A DNA stretch of 64,000 nt from Crambe crambe (GCA_963924555.1 OZ004582.1:8279927-8343926), one strand, 5' to 3'; numbered from the stretch's first letter, positions 10,847 to 22,961 are shown. Numbers and translations: made by a program. The notes: generated by a model from the letters alone, not told the origin.

Positions 10847-13048
10847 TCAATGCTTGTAATCAATAATGATATGCAGTTCATTTCCATCATCCCATAAATA
10901 CTTCTGTATTTCCTGTTGGCTAATGAACGCATCAAATCCCCATCCTAGTGCCTTTGGTGTATCTATCACTCGATTGGTGTACATTGGAGTGGTTTTCTTA
11001 CTAAATCGAAGTTCTTCCATTTTCGTCATGCCTTTGGGGAAATTTGGATCCACGAGTTTCAAGAAGATAGTGCATTGGAATGGCCAGGAGAGTGTGTCGT
11101 CGTTTTCTCCAGGCATAAGATGGAGGTAAAGTGACACAAAACCAACGGATCTATCTCTCTTGCCTGGATCGCCATTTGCATGTATACTCATACACAGCTT
11201 GTATTTGTTGATGTAAAATGGCGCTGATACCCATTCAGCACTGCTGACTTGATAGTTGGGGAAATCTTTCATAATTATTTCGATGGGGAAGAGTTTTGCA
11301 CGAGATGTTAAAGTGACCGAAGTATAGTTATGAATATTTTCAATTTTCTCTCGGCAAGCTGCTACGCCAGACCTGGTGAAGTTCCTATCAGTATGCAATT
11401 TGCTCAGGACTTTATTGTCCTCGATGACCTGACTTGTCACGAAATCGATCTTATCGCTCAATTCATTTACCTGAGTTTTTAGGCCTCCATCTTGCCTTAG
11501 TTCCATTTGCTTTTCAACTTCTTCCTTGATTCGACTCTGCAGAAACTCACGGTCACTTGAGATTTGGTGTTTTACTTTTTGCATTTCTGCCGTCATGAAG
11601 ACAATCAATTCTGTTTTATTAGCTTCACTTTGCACTTCAAAAGCTTTGAATTTTTCTATAATCTTTGACTCCAATGCTCCTAGACTTCTTTTCAGCTCAG
11701 TGTTAGTCTTCGTCAATTCTGCAACAGACTTCTTCAAGTCTTCATTCTCTTTTTCTAACTTGACAATTCTCTCTTGGCTTTTTATCAAAATACTCTGTCC
11801 ATGTTTTGCTATGAGGCTCATATGGAGTGATATTTTTTTGATGTAATGATCGCCAAGGTTTTTCCTCGGAAACAAAGCACAGCAACCAGCATAATTGAAC
11901 TCACATTTAATTATACTCTCTGGGCAGGCTTCGTCGATGTGTTTCTGCAAGTCTTTCCTCTTTACGTTGACCTCGCATCCCTCATTGGTGCACTTAACAG
12001 GAGCATGTGGGCAATCTTTAACATGTTTTTCGGTGACTTCATCATAATTAGACTTATAAATATTACAATACTCGCAAACAAACGGCCGTTTTGAACACAG
12101 CTGGCTTCTGTGCTCAAAGAGTGATTTTCGACATACTAACTCATCACAAAAAATGCAATTAAGCTTTGCAAATGTGCATCCTTCAAGTTCGTTATTCGAT
12201 TTGATGTTCAAATGTTTTCCCAAGTCTCTCAACTTTCCCTTCCATTTGCATCCATCTTTTTCATTGGTGCAATAAACATCTTTATCGTTTAGGATCAGTT
12301 TCAGGTTTCGATTAGGTATCACATCATTGAAATTATTATTGCACAGAGGACAACGTTTGTTTCTCTTGCAGATGGGATCAATGCAAGTCTTACAGAAGCT
12401 CTTACCACACTTGCAAGTTGCTAGAATGTAAGGATCTCGTAATATGTTAAGACAGATGCTACACTTGCACTGCACTTCAGATGGAAGAGCTGTAACGAAC
12501 TCAGTTTCATAGCCACCTTCAAGTTGAATGGTGGATTCAGCCTGCTTAAATAGTTGAACTTTTCCTGGAATACATGTGAAAATTTATCAGGTTAAAAGAC
12601 AGCTAGCTCTACAGCTGTAAAAGGGTCTGGTGACTCTGGTCTTATAAAATTAAGTAGGCATTCATCTCTGATACAAAAACCAAATCCCCCCACCAACCAT
12701 TTTATATAAGGAATGCAGAGTTAATGAGGTGTGAGATGAAGATTCACATACATGGTTTGTGAATGTCACACTTGGGAAAACCGAACTGCGCTAATGATGA
12801 GTAAGGTAATTCAGGGTAATCCAACTATTTCTGACTGGGAGCAGATAGAAACATGCTGTAAAGTGCAGATGAGAGTTAAATCTTTTCTCTAACCAGCAGC
12901 GAAAGTTTCATTACTGTGAATAAGTTATTATAGAGCCAAGAATAAAATTGGTGGGTTGGGGCAATTCCGAATGATTGTGGTATATTAAATGCTAGACTAT
13001 AATGGACACATCGATAAAATCTACGACCTTTGGCTCACCTGCCATCAT
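10847..13048 (-). CDS. TRAF-like RING / zinc-finger / coiled-coil / MATH protein A
   Basis: A micro first exon (13039-13048, ATGATGGCAG) and a large exon (10847-12564) join at GT-AG in phase 1, giving about 575 residues beginning MMAGK. The order is a RING-like module (about 36-77, CSICLNIL...CPLC), TRAF-type zinc fingers (about 100-235, repeated Cys/His units), a coiled coil (about 250-380) and a MATH/TRAF-C domain to the end (LTSRAKLFP, SAPFYINKYKLCMSIHANGD, SLYLHLMPGEND). This is the TRAF receptor-adaptor and E3 ligase architecture. In the RING the usual fourth ligand His is Lys (CKCGKSFCKTC). It is a tandem paralogue of the next gene, about 200 bp away. An ATG at codon 34 could start a shorter form. 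Confidence 0.85.
12565..13038 (-). other. Intron 1 of TRAF-like gene A
   Basis: This intron separates the micro-exon from the main exon. It contains no gene I can recognise. Confidence 0.55.
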
Positions 13049-13252
13049 GCACTCCGATCTCACTTTTTCTTGAAAGAAAGGGTTGTTGCACTGCATATAG
13101 AGGGCGCAGTTTCCGGCGCGGACACATTATGACGCGGTATTACACATGCGGCGCGGAATGTTTGCGCAAAAAATTTGGGTGAGCAGCTCATTGCTGAATA
13201 AATAACACATGTGAAAATATTACCACTCTAAACTCATAGTTTTAAAGGTCCT

Positions 13253-15944
13253 TTAACGTTTGCTAATCCTGATATGCAACTCATTTCCATCCTTCCACAA
13301 GAATTTCTCTGCCTCTCTCTGTGTTATGAACGAAGCGTAGCCCCATCCTTTGGCACGCCGTCGATCCGTCACTCGACCAGAATATATGGCAGGAGTATCT
13401 TTCTTAAAAGGAAGTTCTTCTGTTTTGTTGAATTCTGGACTTCGAGGATGAACAAGTGTCAAGTAAATGGTGCACAGGAACGGCCATTGAAGTGTCAAGT
13501 CGTTCTCTCCTTGCATCAAATGAAGGTAAAGTGACACAGAACCATTGCTCTTATCTTTCTTGGTGGGATCACCATTTGCATATATCGTCAGACACAACTT
13601 GTAGTCATTAATATAAAATGGTGGAGACGACCATTCGGCATTGGTAACTTGGAAATTCGGGAAATTTTCCATCACTACATCGAAAGGATAGATTTTAGCG
13701 CGAGAGGTTAAGGTGGTGGAAGCATACGTGCGGACTTTTTCAATCTGGTTTTCATTTACTGCTACTCTTGACCTAGTTCTATCCAAATCAGAAGCAACTT
13801 TATCAACTCTCTCTAAATCTCTTGTGTGCTCAGCAACACTTGTGCTCAACTGATTCATCATCAGACTGAGCTGTTGGGTTTCAGCTAACACTCCATCGAT
13901 TCGTTGGTAGACTGCTATATCTTGCTTCGATTCTCTTTTCACTTGCCCCACTTGCATCGCTACTTGTTTCCTGATCTGATCCTTGATAGCACTCTGTTGA
14001 GATTCGCGATCTCTTGACATTTGCTGCTGCACTGCTACCAGTTGTGTTGTGTTGCCAGCTCGGATTCGTTCCAAATCCAGTTTCAATGCTTTTATTTCCT
14101 TGGATTTTTGAGTTGATTCCAATCTCAAAGCATTGACGTCTTTTTTCAGATTTTCAGTAATATTATCGCTACTGGCTCGTACTTGCTCCAAATCCTGTTT
14201 TAATGTTTTATTTTCCTCGGAATTTTGAGACTTCAAAGTGTTAAGATCTCTTTTCAGGTCCTCAACAATATTATTATGATCATTCCTCATTCGTGATACT
14301 TCAGTACTCAAGGCAGTATTTTCCTTCACCAATTCAGCTACAGATTTCTTCAAATCTTCATTCTCCTTCTCCAACTTGACAACCTTCTCATTCATTTCTC
14401 GGCTACTAGTCAGGAAATGTTTGGCCATGAGACTCGTATGATGTGACGAGAATCGGGAGTTGTGATTGTCAAGGCGATCCTTTGGGAAAGAAGAAGGACA
14501 ACCAGCAAAGCTGAATTCACAATTTACGATGGTTTTCGTGCAGTCTTCTTCAATATGCTTTCCCAAGTCTCTCCTCTTCACACTTGCCTTACAACCATAA
14601 TTTGTACACTTCACAGGAGCATGTGGGCATTCCTGCACGTGGTTTTCAGTGACGTCAGTATAATTTGAGCGATAATCATTACAGTAGTCACAAATGTATG
14701 GTCTCTTGGGACATTTCCGACTCCTATGCTCGTAGAGTGATGCTCGACGTATTGGATCATCGCAATAAATGCAATCGAAAATGGCAAATTTGCATCCTTC
14801 GAGTTCTCGGCTGTTTTCTGATCCGATGTTCAAATGTTTCTCCAAATCTCGTAACTTTCCTATCCATTTACAACCGTCTTCTTTATAGGTACAGTGCACA
14901 TCTTTATCATTCAGGGTAAGTTTTAGATTCTTATTTGGCACGATATCCTTAAAAGGTGTTTTACATAGAGGACATGGTTTGTTGCTACTTTTGATGGGAC
15001 CAATGCAGGTTTTGCAGAAGCTCTTGCCGCACTCGCAAGTCTGCAATATGTGTGGATCTCGCAAGATGTGCAGGCAGATGCTGCATTCAGATTGCACTTC
15101 GGGTGGGAGGGGTGTAACGAATTCAGTTTCGTAGCCTCCTTGAAGTAGAGTATTACATCTACGTGGATTCTGCTTTGGTGAATCTGGAGGTGGCAATTTC
15201 TTTCCTGATACTATAATGAGAAAGGGGAAAATTGCATTTAAAAACTGGGCTAGTCTCATGCTCCCATCTTTCTTTCATTACCTTGAAGAGGGGAGGGGGA
15301 AGTGGTTCAACAACAGGAAAGACCATAAAGGCTAAACATTTACAATTCTATGATGCTCCACATCATGTTATCATAACATTACACATGTGATGCTCACTCA
15401 GCACATGCTATCAAAACAAAAAAATATCTGCCCAGCTCATGCTACCAATTATCAATACTTGATAATTTTAGTAGGTAAAGTCATCACTATTGCAAACAGG
15501 CAGAACTGAGGCCTACACTCATTATCTCTTTTAAGTTCTTCCTAGGAACAAAGGGTTCATGGGAAATCTAGCTCTTGTCAAAGATGGGTTTTAAAAGTAC
15601 TGAAAGTACAAGCATACTCGTAGCTATAATCATCTCTATTTTTTTGCAACTGTATTAGCGAACACACCCAGACTACTACTTTTCAGTCAGTGAGGTGGCT
15701 AAGTGATGGATTACGAGAGGTGTGCTCGTCTCCATCAATCACACCCACCAATGATTAAATGGTATAGCCTAGCTAGCCAGCTGCATGTATAAAGGTCATG
15801 TGATCAGGGCTGGGTCTGGATGTGGGCAAGGCCCAACTATATAGTCAGCAAATCTTGGCACCAATCTAAAGTTAGTTAGAGCTTTAAATGGGTGATAACT
15901 TTAGAGCTATACTAGCTAATTAGCTAAACTAACTTACCAGCCAT
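13253..15944 (-). CDS. TRAF-like RING / zinc-finger / coiled-coil / MATH protein B
   Basis: The main exon (13253-15204) is preceded by a 7-nt first exon (15938-15944, ATGGCTG) with a GTAAGT donor. Together they encode about 652 residues beginning MAGKK. Layout: RING-like module near 43-83 (CSICLHIL, CECGKSFCKTC, CPLC), TRAF zinc fingers to about residue 250, a long coiled coil (about 265-490, much longer than in gene A) and a C-terminal MATH domain (LTSRAKIYPFDVVMENFPNF, SPPFYINDYKLCLTIYANGD). The longer open frame that starts further upstream adds an intron-encoded hydrophobic segment. I reject it because gene A has the same MAG-type start and phase. The Lys replacing the RING His is shared with gene A. 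It presumably acts as a cytosolic signalling adaptor. Confidence 0.85.
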
Positions 15945-16095
15945 TGAGTCAGGTCGAGACCTTAGGAGTAGCAGTCGTAGAGCCCTTTATCCAGCAGATC
16001 GCTCTTTATCCAGCAGCGAAATCGCAGGTGCAGTCAGCCACGCCCCTACTTTCTAATTAAGTGAAAGAAAATTCTTAAAAAAACAAAAAAAAGCA
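15945..16095. promoter_or_regulatory. Shared promoter region, TRAF-like B / FERRY3
   Basis: The start codons of the divergent TRAF-like gene B (minus) and FERRY3 (plus) are 151 bp apart, so both must use this interval. It contains a short direct repeat, CGCTCTTTATCCAGCAG-like. No TATA box is visible. Confidence 0.5.
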
Positions 16096-19000
16096 ATGGA
16101 TGAAGAAGGAGTTCTTCGTATAGGAGATTTTGTCTATCAGTTCCCCTCCAGAGGCAAAGTCTACCGCCTCACCGTCCCCCTGAAGCTCCCTTACCAAGAC
16201 AACTCACGTGAGCTGGCTGTGAGGTTGATAAGAATACACAAGATCCCTTTTCATCTGGAGGATGATTTGTTTGAGAAATTGGAAGCTTTTTCTGAAGCAG
16301 CGACCCTGCAGATGTTAGACCAGCAGGCAGAGAATAACCTGTATGGTGGGTCAGTGTTTGAAACGGTAAGGAAAGGGTTGGAGTGTACCCGTATTAGCAA
16401 ACAATCAAGTTATATAGCGAACTGTGTATCAAGAGGTTTTGCATCTCTATAATGCATAAGGCAGCCATGTTGGAAAGCAACTCTCCATAGACTGACACAA
16501 TGTATTTCCCCTTCCAATATCGCTAACCAATAAGTAAAGCTCGGGGAAAAGATTTATAACAACTTTTCTTTTGCATAGGGTTCAGACACTGATAAAAGCA
16601 TAAAGAAATGGTCAAAGCATTTTACAGAGAACTGTGCCCAGTTCTCAATCCCAACTGAAAGTCCTTATGCGTCCAGTGACTCCATGTTTTCCGAAGTCTA
16701 CCACAAGCTCATTCATTCCCCCGCACTTGAGACTTTACTTCAATTAGAGCACACTTATGCCATGGCAGTGGATGAGGTGGTGAAAGGAAGAGAAAATGCT
16801 CATGAGGTCATGCAGAATAAGTAAGTCTCTCCCTCTCCCCCTCTCTCTCTCTCCCTCTCCCCCTTCTCTTCTCTCTCTCCCTCCCTCTCTCCCCCCTTCT
16901 CTTCTCTCTCTCCCTCCCTCTCTCCCTCCCTCCCTCTCTCTCCCTCAAAATGGGTGGAATGACCTTCTTTATCTGTGCAATGGTGATATAACTATCAACA
17001 GGCAAGATACTGACTTGAAGAGTGCTATGAGTGCCTTGGGAACAACAAAGTCTGAAGGAGACATCAACATGCTCATGAAACAACACACACTGCAAAGAGA
17101 GGAGTGCGAATTGAAGTGGTCCAAGGAGCTCCATCGGCTGAGAGAGAGCCAGAAGAGGGAATACAGGGACTGGGTCACCAAGGTCTATGAGGACATGGAG
17201 TCGTCCAGCCAGGGAGAAAAAAGTAAGTTGACTACATGAAATTACTTAGAGCACTCCGAAACATCAGATGTGAAAAGAATTCTTAAGCTAGTATCTAGAG
17301 AAGTTTTACATATAGAGAGTCACTTCATTGAATTATATATTTATTATAGGACACTCTTCTAATGTGCTTTCTCCTCCAAAGTCGAGGTGAGGATAAAGAT
17401 GGGAATTCATTTCCTCCTTTCAAATTCCTTCACATAATATACATATTAATATGTAGGTCTTCTGAAATGAGTTTTCCTACTTCTTCGGATGTTCTCCTGC
17501 ACCCTGTGAATGATGTACCACCACTGGAGGAAAGCTACACCATCAATTTAGGTATATCAGAGAAAATTTTAGGTTTCGTTTAGGGGGAGGACAGGGAGGT
17601 GGCATTTGCTCCCCACCCCGAAGACCCTGCATACGTATCCTTCATCCATCCATCTTTCTCTCTCCCCATACCATCCCTTCCTCCTTCCCTCTCTCTCTCC
17701 CTCCCTCCCTTTCTCTCTCCCTCCATCTCTCTCTCCCTCTCTCTATCCTTCTCTCTGATCACTTACTATCAACTCTTCACTACTCCACCAGGAGCTCAAA
17801 AGAAGGTGATGCACAATGTACGGATCATTAGGGGACACCCCCTCAATTTCTGCAAGCATAAACGAGGGGGCTTGGGGAATGTGGGGGCAGGACCGAACCC
17901 AGAGCGCCTGCAGACGGCCATGTCCCTATACTCCAATAAACTCTCAGCACTCATCATGATGGTGGACAGTAAAATAAGCTCACTGGTAGGAATCAAGGAA
18001 GGTTTGTAATACTGCAATCCTATTTTCATTTCAATAACTAATTTGGGAGGGGGAGGGGTCTCTACAGCTTATACAGTGGAACCTCCGATAAGAAGAACCC
18101 TCCAAGAAAAGGACAACCTCCCAACAAAGGACGCTCTTTTGGACCTTTTTCCCGTACATTTTTAACCTCCGAGAAAAGGACAACCTCACTACAAAGGACA
18201 AAGTGGCTGATCCCAAAGTGTCTTTTACTCGGAGGTTCCACTGAAATCATTAAAACAATTTTTTGATCATCCACCACTAGGAAAATTACCATGTATAAAA
18301 ATAGTGTAAAAAACTAAGCAATAATTAATTGAAAAATAAATATAGAGATATGGAATTTAGTTCATAACTTGTATCACTGTCATTTTGTAGCATTTGCTGG
18401 TGTTTGTCATCAGTCTACCGACTTCCACTTCCCTGATATCGATGTCCAGCTTGAAAAGATCCAGGAGTGTGCTTCAATTAGAAACAAGGAGAGGAAGGAG
18501 TGCGATTTGAATGCATCCTTCACCAGCTCATCCAACGAATCGACACACCCCTCAGACTCCACCCAAGAAAAGAGTAAGCTCAAGTGGACCATAGTTTACC
18601 ATATGGTAATTCATGAAACTCCACCTGCTTGAAAATCGTACAAATATATATACGGTAAAAATGGTGAAAAATTCACAACCTGTAATGGGTCCAGACTGCC
18701 CCACGTACCTGTTTTTTTTGGCCTGTACAGTACACGGGTCTGTAATGGACCAATAGGTCTATATTATCAGCCCTGCTACCCTATACACTGCCTACAGATC
18801 AAAAATTGGTACTAGGGTTCACTAATTTTTCGTTCTGTCACATATCCGTTACGGACTGCTTACAGGTTGTGGATGATTATAGTGTCAAAGCAATGGAACA
18901 ACAATGTAATAGTTGATGAAGCTCCTCCACCCACTAATTACAGGTGAAGGGCCAAGGACAGGAAGTGTGGAAGTAGCTGCAGGCACTGGAATGTGGAACA

Positions 19001-20662
19001 GAACAGCAGGAAGTGGCTATGGAGGAGGTGCTGACTCAGCAAATATTCATGCCGACAGCAAGCTAGAACCAGGTATAATTACCTCTGAGATATGGTCTAA
19101 AATAAATCTGTTATTTCTTTCCAGGGGACTTTTACCTGACCCGTCATTCCAATCTCTCTCAAGTGCATGCTGTCTTCCACTTAGTGACGGACGAGACAGA
19201 GATCATGAAGCCGACTCTGAAGGCACGTCACCCCATCATGGCTGGCCTCAAGAACTGTCTCCGAACGGCTACCAGACACGATGTGTACCACATAACCATC
19301 CCTCTCCTTCTCGTCCACACTATGCAGCCCGTGAGCTATTACATAACTACATATATTGAAACCTGTCTGACCAGACCACCCCATAATGAGACCACCTGCC
19401 ACTTCACTATGTCCCAATATTTAGCACCCACAGTAGAACCTCAGAATAATGGACACACTTGGGACTCAGCCTTTTGTCCTTTGTAGAGAGGTTGTCCTCT
19501 TTTGGAAGTTATTCAAAATAGAGTGTAATACAAATTAGCACAATAAGTTGTATTTTTACTCAAATTAGCTAGCTAGTTAACTGCAAACAACTTCAACTTG
19601 TTATGTACATACAGGAGATGACCATAAACTGGTGCCTAAAGAGAGCAGAAATGGTCTTCAAATGTGTTAAAGGTACGTATTACATTATAGCGCTAAATAT
19701 ACAGTGAACCTACCTCTGTGACCACCTATAGATGCCAGGAACAAGTGACCTTAATAAGGAGGTAGTCTTTTATAGCTGGAATAGGTGCATGGCATGGAGG
19801 TGACCTCATCAGTGGTGTTCTAATTAGACAGGTTTCACTGTATCAGTGTTCTAATTGCTCTTAGGGCTAGTGTTAGCATTAGTTAGTAGTGTTGTATCAG
19901 TGTTCTAATTAGATAGGTTTCACTGTATCAGTGTTCTAATTCTAGCTCTTAGGGCTTCATTATAATTGCTATCACATATTATACTGCTGATCCATTGCAG
20001 GTTTTATGTTGGAGAATACAACCTGGACTGGTTCAGATTCAAGAACTATACAATTCCTTGTTCCCACAGTGAGTTTGTAAAGCTTGAAACCTGTTTACTA
20101 TGACCACCTATAGCTGCAAGGGAGGTGGTTTCTTTAGGGAGGTCAAGATAGCTATGATAGGGTGGCCTCATTACAGGGTGATCTGATTAGACAGGTTTCA
20201 CTTTCACTGTAGCTCATTGGGACATAGCCTTGATAGAGAGGTGGTCTCAGTATAGGGTGGTCTGATTAGACAGTAATACTGCAAATTGAGTCCACAAATA
20301 CATTTCCAGATATACGTATACAGTGGAACCTCTAAATGCGGACACCTTTTGGGACCAGCGAAAAGTGTCCTGATTAGAGAGGTGTTCCTATTTCAGGGGT
20401 TAAATTATACACATTTATATTGTGTTGGGACAAGAAAAAGTGTCCTGATTAGAGAGGTTTTTGCATTTCAGGGAGTCCACATTTAGGGGCTCCACTGTAT
20501 ATGTATAGCTGCATAGGTAGATCATGTTAACCTCTCTCTTTCCCCCCTCAGGGTATATTCCCTGAAATGTTTGAGGACTTTTGTGATATGCTTCCCAAGA
20601 TATTTCGGGTCAACTCAAGCAGAAACTTGACACCACGAATGAGAGCATACAGTTATAAGTAG
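16096..20662 (+). CDS. FERRY3: C12orf4 / FERRY complex subunit 3 homologue
   Basis: Twelve exons keep one frame: 16096-16365, 16579-16820, 17002-17222, 17350-17386, 17457-17551, 17792-18001, 18391-18573, 18944-19072, 19125-19330, 19615-19672, 20001-20068 and 20552-20662, giving 609 residues against about 550 in vertebrates. Recognisable family blocks are VYHKLIHSPALETLLQLEH, NFCKHKRG, RLQTAMSLYSNKL, TDFHFPDIDVQLE, GDFYLTRHSNLSQVHAVFHL, ITIPLLLVH, WCLKRAEMVFKCVKG and EMFEDFCDMLPKIFRV. In vertebrates this protein is a subunit of the FERRY complex, a Rab5 effector that links early endosomes to mRNA transport. Several introns carry CT-rich tracts or MITE copies. The ATG at 16096 follows an A-rich leader. 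Confidence 0.93.
18074..18243. mobile_element. MITE family 3, full-length copy in FERRY3 intron 6
   Basis: Perfect 13-bp ends CAGTGGAACCTCC and GGAGGTTCCACTG flank 170 bp of AAGGACAACCTC-type internal repeats. TA precedes the left end. The CAGTGGAACCTC end and TA flank resemble pogo/Tc-type elements; this assignment is an inference. It has no coding capacity. Confidence 0.8.
19434..19530. repeat. Partial MITE family 3 copy in FERRY3 intron 9
   Basis: It starts AGTAGAACCTCAGAATAATG and continues with GGACTCAGCCTTTTGTCCTT and AGAGAGGTTGTCCTCTTTTG, the internal signature of the family. The right end is degraded. Confidence 0.65.
20320..20508. repeat. MITE-like element with CAGTGGAACCTC ends in FERRY3 intron 11
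   Basis: The ends CAGTGGAACCTCTAAATG and the inverted CATTTAGGGGCTCCACTG bracket two copies of an AAGTGTCCTGATTAGAGAGG motif. The termini resemble family 3, but the interior is of a different subtype. Confidence 0.65.
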
Positions 20663-20675
20663 CAGATTATTAGCG

Positions 20676-20794
20676 TTGTTTTTTTTGTTGTTGTTGTTGT
20701 TGTTGTTGTTTTGAAACTTGATTTTACACTCAAAACTTGCAGTTTGTCTACAAAAGTGAGCAGGCGAATCTTTTTCTTTCCTTTTCTCACCCCC

Positions 20795-20825
<31 letters not shown>

Positions 20826-20830
20826 AAGAA
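20676..20830. repeat. Low-complexity block: (TTG)n, poly-C, poly-A
   Basis: A TTG trinucleotide run (about 20682-20712), a C homopolymer (about 20790-20815) and an A run occur just downstream of the FERRY3 stop. Homopolymer length may not be reliable in the assembly. Confidence 0.85.
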
Positions 20831-21080
20831 GAAAAAATGCATGAAACCTGAGCAACACTCAAGCAAGTGTACTTTCAAATGAGTCCACTTCAAAAGGGGC
20901 CACTTTAAAATGATTTTTGAGATTATCATTCTAATCAAACTGAAAACTCTCCTAGTGTGGACGTGTGGCAAATCACAGCCATATCAAAGGATCTACATAG
21001 ATACATTACTTGGAAATTGTTGTAGTGAAAGTGGTAGTTTCATACCATCTGAGCATGCTCAATCTGAAAATTGGTGTAGC

Positions 21081-21088
21081 TATATAAA
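21081..21088 (+). promoter_or_regulatory. TATA box of secreted Cys-rich paralogue 1
   Basis: TATATAAA lies 53 bp before the ATG, downstream of GAGCATGCTCAA and ATTGGTG motifs. The same array (GAGCATGCTCAA, TTGGTGG, CTATAAAA, TGCTTGGTTT) precedes paralogue 2, which supports a real conserved promoter. Confidence 0.65.
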
Positions 21089-21140
21089 GATGCTTGGTTT
21101 AATCTGGCTACAACCTGCTTGGAACAGCTAATAGCTAACA

Positions 21141-22064
21141 ATGCTTCAACTGCTAAGCGTCTTCCTTCTTGCTACTTTCTGCATTGCCCAGCAACAGAAT
21201 TCTCTCCCTGTAGTGCTATCACCAGCAGCGATTAACAGGACAGCAATTAATTATGGAGCCTGTCCTACTAATGCGAAATTGAATGCAGCCAGAAATGACA
21301 TACGACAAAAAGTTAGATCTCTCCTCCAGGATGAAGTAATCCCTATTCTCAATACAAGTTCTCAATGCACTTGTGGTGGTCGTGGAGAATGGACTAGGAT
21401 GGCTTACCTCAACATGAGTGACCCTAGTCAGCAGTGTCCCTCTGCCTGGAGGCTTGTCAACAGTCCTGGGCCTGTAAGAGGATGTGGACGACTTTCTAAC
21501 AGTGGATGTGACTCAGCAGTGTTCTCCTCGAATGGTCGTACTTACACTCGTGTGTGTGGACAAGTGATAGGATATCAGAAAGGTACACCGTCTGCATTCA
21601 ATCCATCATTTTATAGGAGTGCTACCTTGAATGATGCATATCTTGAAGGAGTCTCACTGACTCATGGCCCAGCAAACTCACGTCATCATATCTGGTCTTT
21701 TGCTATGGCTCTCTTTTCAAATCAGGTTAACTACGCTAGGTGGATAGGACATATCTGTTTCTGCACGAATATAAACTACAACTGGCCATATCGTACTCCT
21801 TCTTTCGTTGGAAATGATTACTTTTGTGCCACTGGCAATCCTGGGCCTGGATATTCTCAATCGCAAATATATTATGAGGATCCCCTCTGGGATGGGGAAG
21901 GCTGCATTTCCACTGACAACTGTTGCCAATTCAACAGGCCTCCATGGTTCTGCAAGACTCTACCACAGCCAACCACTGACGATCTGGAACTCAGGATATG
22001 TGGTGATCAAGGTCACTATGATGAAGATGCAATTTTAAACCTCATTGACATTTATGTTATGTAA
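21141..22064 (+). CDS. Secreted Cys-rich protein, paralogue 1
   Basis: A single exon of 307 residues. A signal peptide (MLQLLSVFLLATFCIA) is followed by a Cys-rich globular region with no membrane segment. Marked motifs are CTCGGRGEWTRMAYLNMSDP, CPSAWRLVNSPGP, RGCGRLSN, HHIWSFAMALF, CFCTN, FVGNDYFCATGNPGP, DPLWDGEGC, CCQFNRPPWFCKTLPQPTTD and DLELRICGDQ at the end. There are about 16 Cys, so several disulfides are likely. I know this only as an uncharacterised type of secreted protein and assign no function. The tandem paralogue is at 24361 and a dead copy at 25424. The start follows a conserved TATA promoter and is fixed by the signal peptide. Confidence 0.85.
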   Translation: MLQLLSVFLLATFCIAQQQNSLPVVLSPAAINRTAINYGACPTNAKLNAARNDIRQKVRSLLQDEVIPILNTSSQCTCGGRGEWTRMAYLNMSDPSQQCPSAWRLVNSPGPVRGCGRLSNSGCDSAVFSSNGRTYTRVCGQVIGYQKGTPSAFNPSFYRSATLNDAYLEGVSLTHGPANSRHHIWSFAMALFSNQVNYARWIGHICFCTNINYNWPYRTPSFVGNDYFCATGNPGPGYSQSQIYYEDPLWDGEGCISTDNCCQFNRPPWFCKTLPQPTTDDLELRICGDQGHYDEDAILNLIDIYVM

Positions 22065-22961
22065 AACTGGAACCATTTACGTAGCAGGTCTGAAACATAG
22101 TTTAGCTATAATATAGTTTTATGACTCTACATAGGCTGAAGCATCATAGCTACTGTAGCAAAGTGAATTTAAATTTCAAGCGTGAAAATTTTTTTCCTTC
22201 TTTCTTTTAAGGAGATGGGATCTTTGTCTCAAGATCCTCTGCAGGGGGGGGGGGGGGGGGGGGCACATACTAATACCAGCCTCACTGTGCAATCACACAG
22301 GAGTTTAATTTATCAATTGTTAAAGGTAGAATTCTAGCTATATCTGCAGATCTCTAGCTCTCTGGCTGCATGCATGCCAATTTCATGGCGACATCATCAT
22401 GCACAAATTTGATTGGTCATGGCATGGATACTATACAGAGATCACCTGTTGGCTAGCTATGCAATATGTCTACATTTTTTTCCACATAGTCATAATTATG
22501 GCCCCTCACTAGTCTATGGGCTCACCTTTGCTCACCCAATAAACTTGCAGCTGTTGATATTTGCTAATACCATCTCGGCCACTTTGGGAGAATTGGCTTC
22601 TCCCATGAATAGCTGGTTTCCTTTCGTGGTCAGACCTGAAGCACAGGACTGTTCCACTGCCCTAGCTAAGCTATAAACTTGCAGCTGTTCATTATTCACT
22701 TTCACCATCTGATTCTCAGCCACTTTGGGTGAATTGGTTTCTTCCCTTCATGGCTTATCGGTTATCTGATGTCCCCCACACCAGGCAGACCTGAAGCACA
22801 GGGCTCCAAGATATGCAGCTGTTTATGAAAATGCCATTAGCTACTCTGACCAATCTGCTGTGGTTGATTGAAATGGATTTTGGTTATCTGTTAGCTATTC
22901 ATCTCATAATCATCTGACCGGCCAATCTGCCACCTGAGCTGAGCATGCTCAAATTGGTGGC
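22065..22961. other. Intergenic, with G-run and degenerate duplications
   Basis: It holds a G homopolymer near 22246 and two related blocks (CAGACCTGAAGCACAGG near 22632 and 22787; ACTTGCAGCTGTT near 22543 and 22676). I see no gene. Its right end carries the promoter motifs of paralogue 2. Confidence 0.5.

Noticed and set aside
15205..15259. Hydrophobic N-terminus MRLAQFLNAIFPFLIIVS on TRAF-like gene B, suggesting a secreted or membrane form
   Set aside because: An AG acceptor at this point and the matching structure of gene A place this segment in an intron; TRAF-like adaptors are cytosolic.
20615..20971. Minus-strand frame with Gly and Asn runs
   Set aside because: It is produced by the poly-C, poly-A and TTG repeats downstream of FERRY3.
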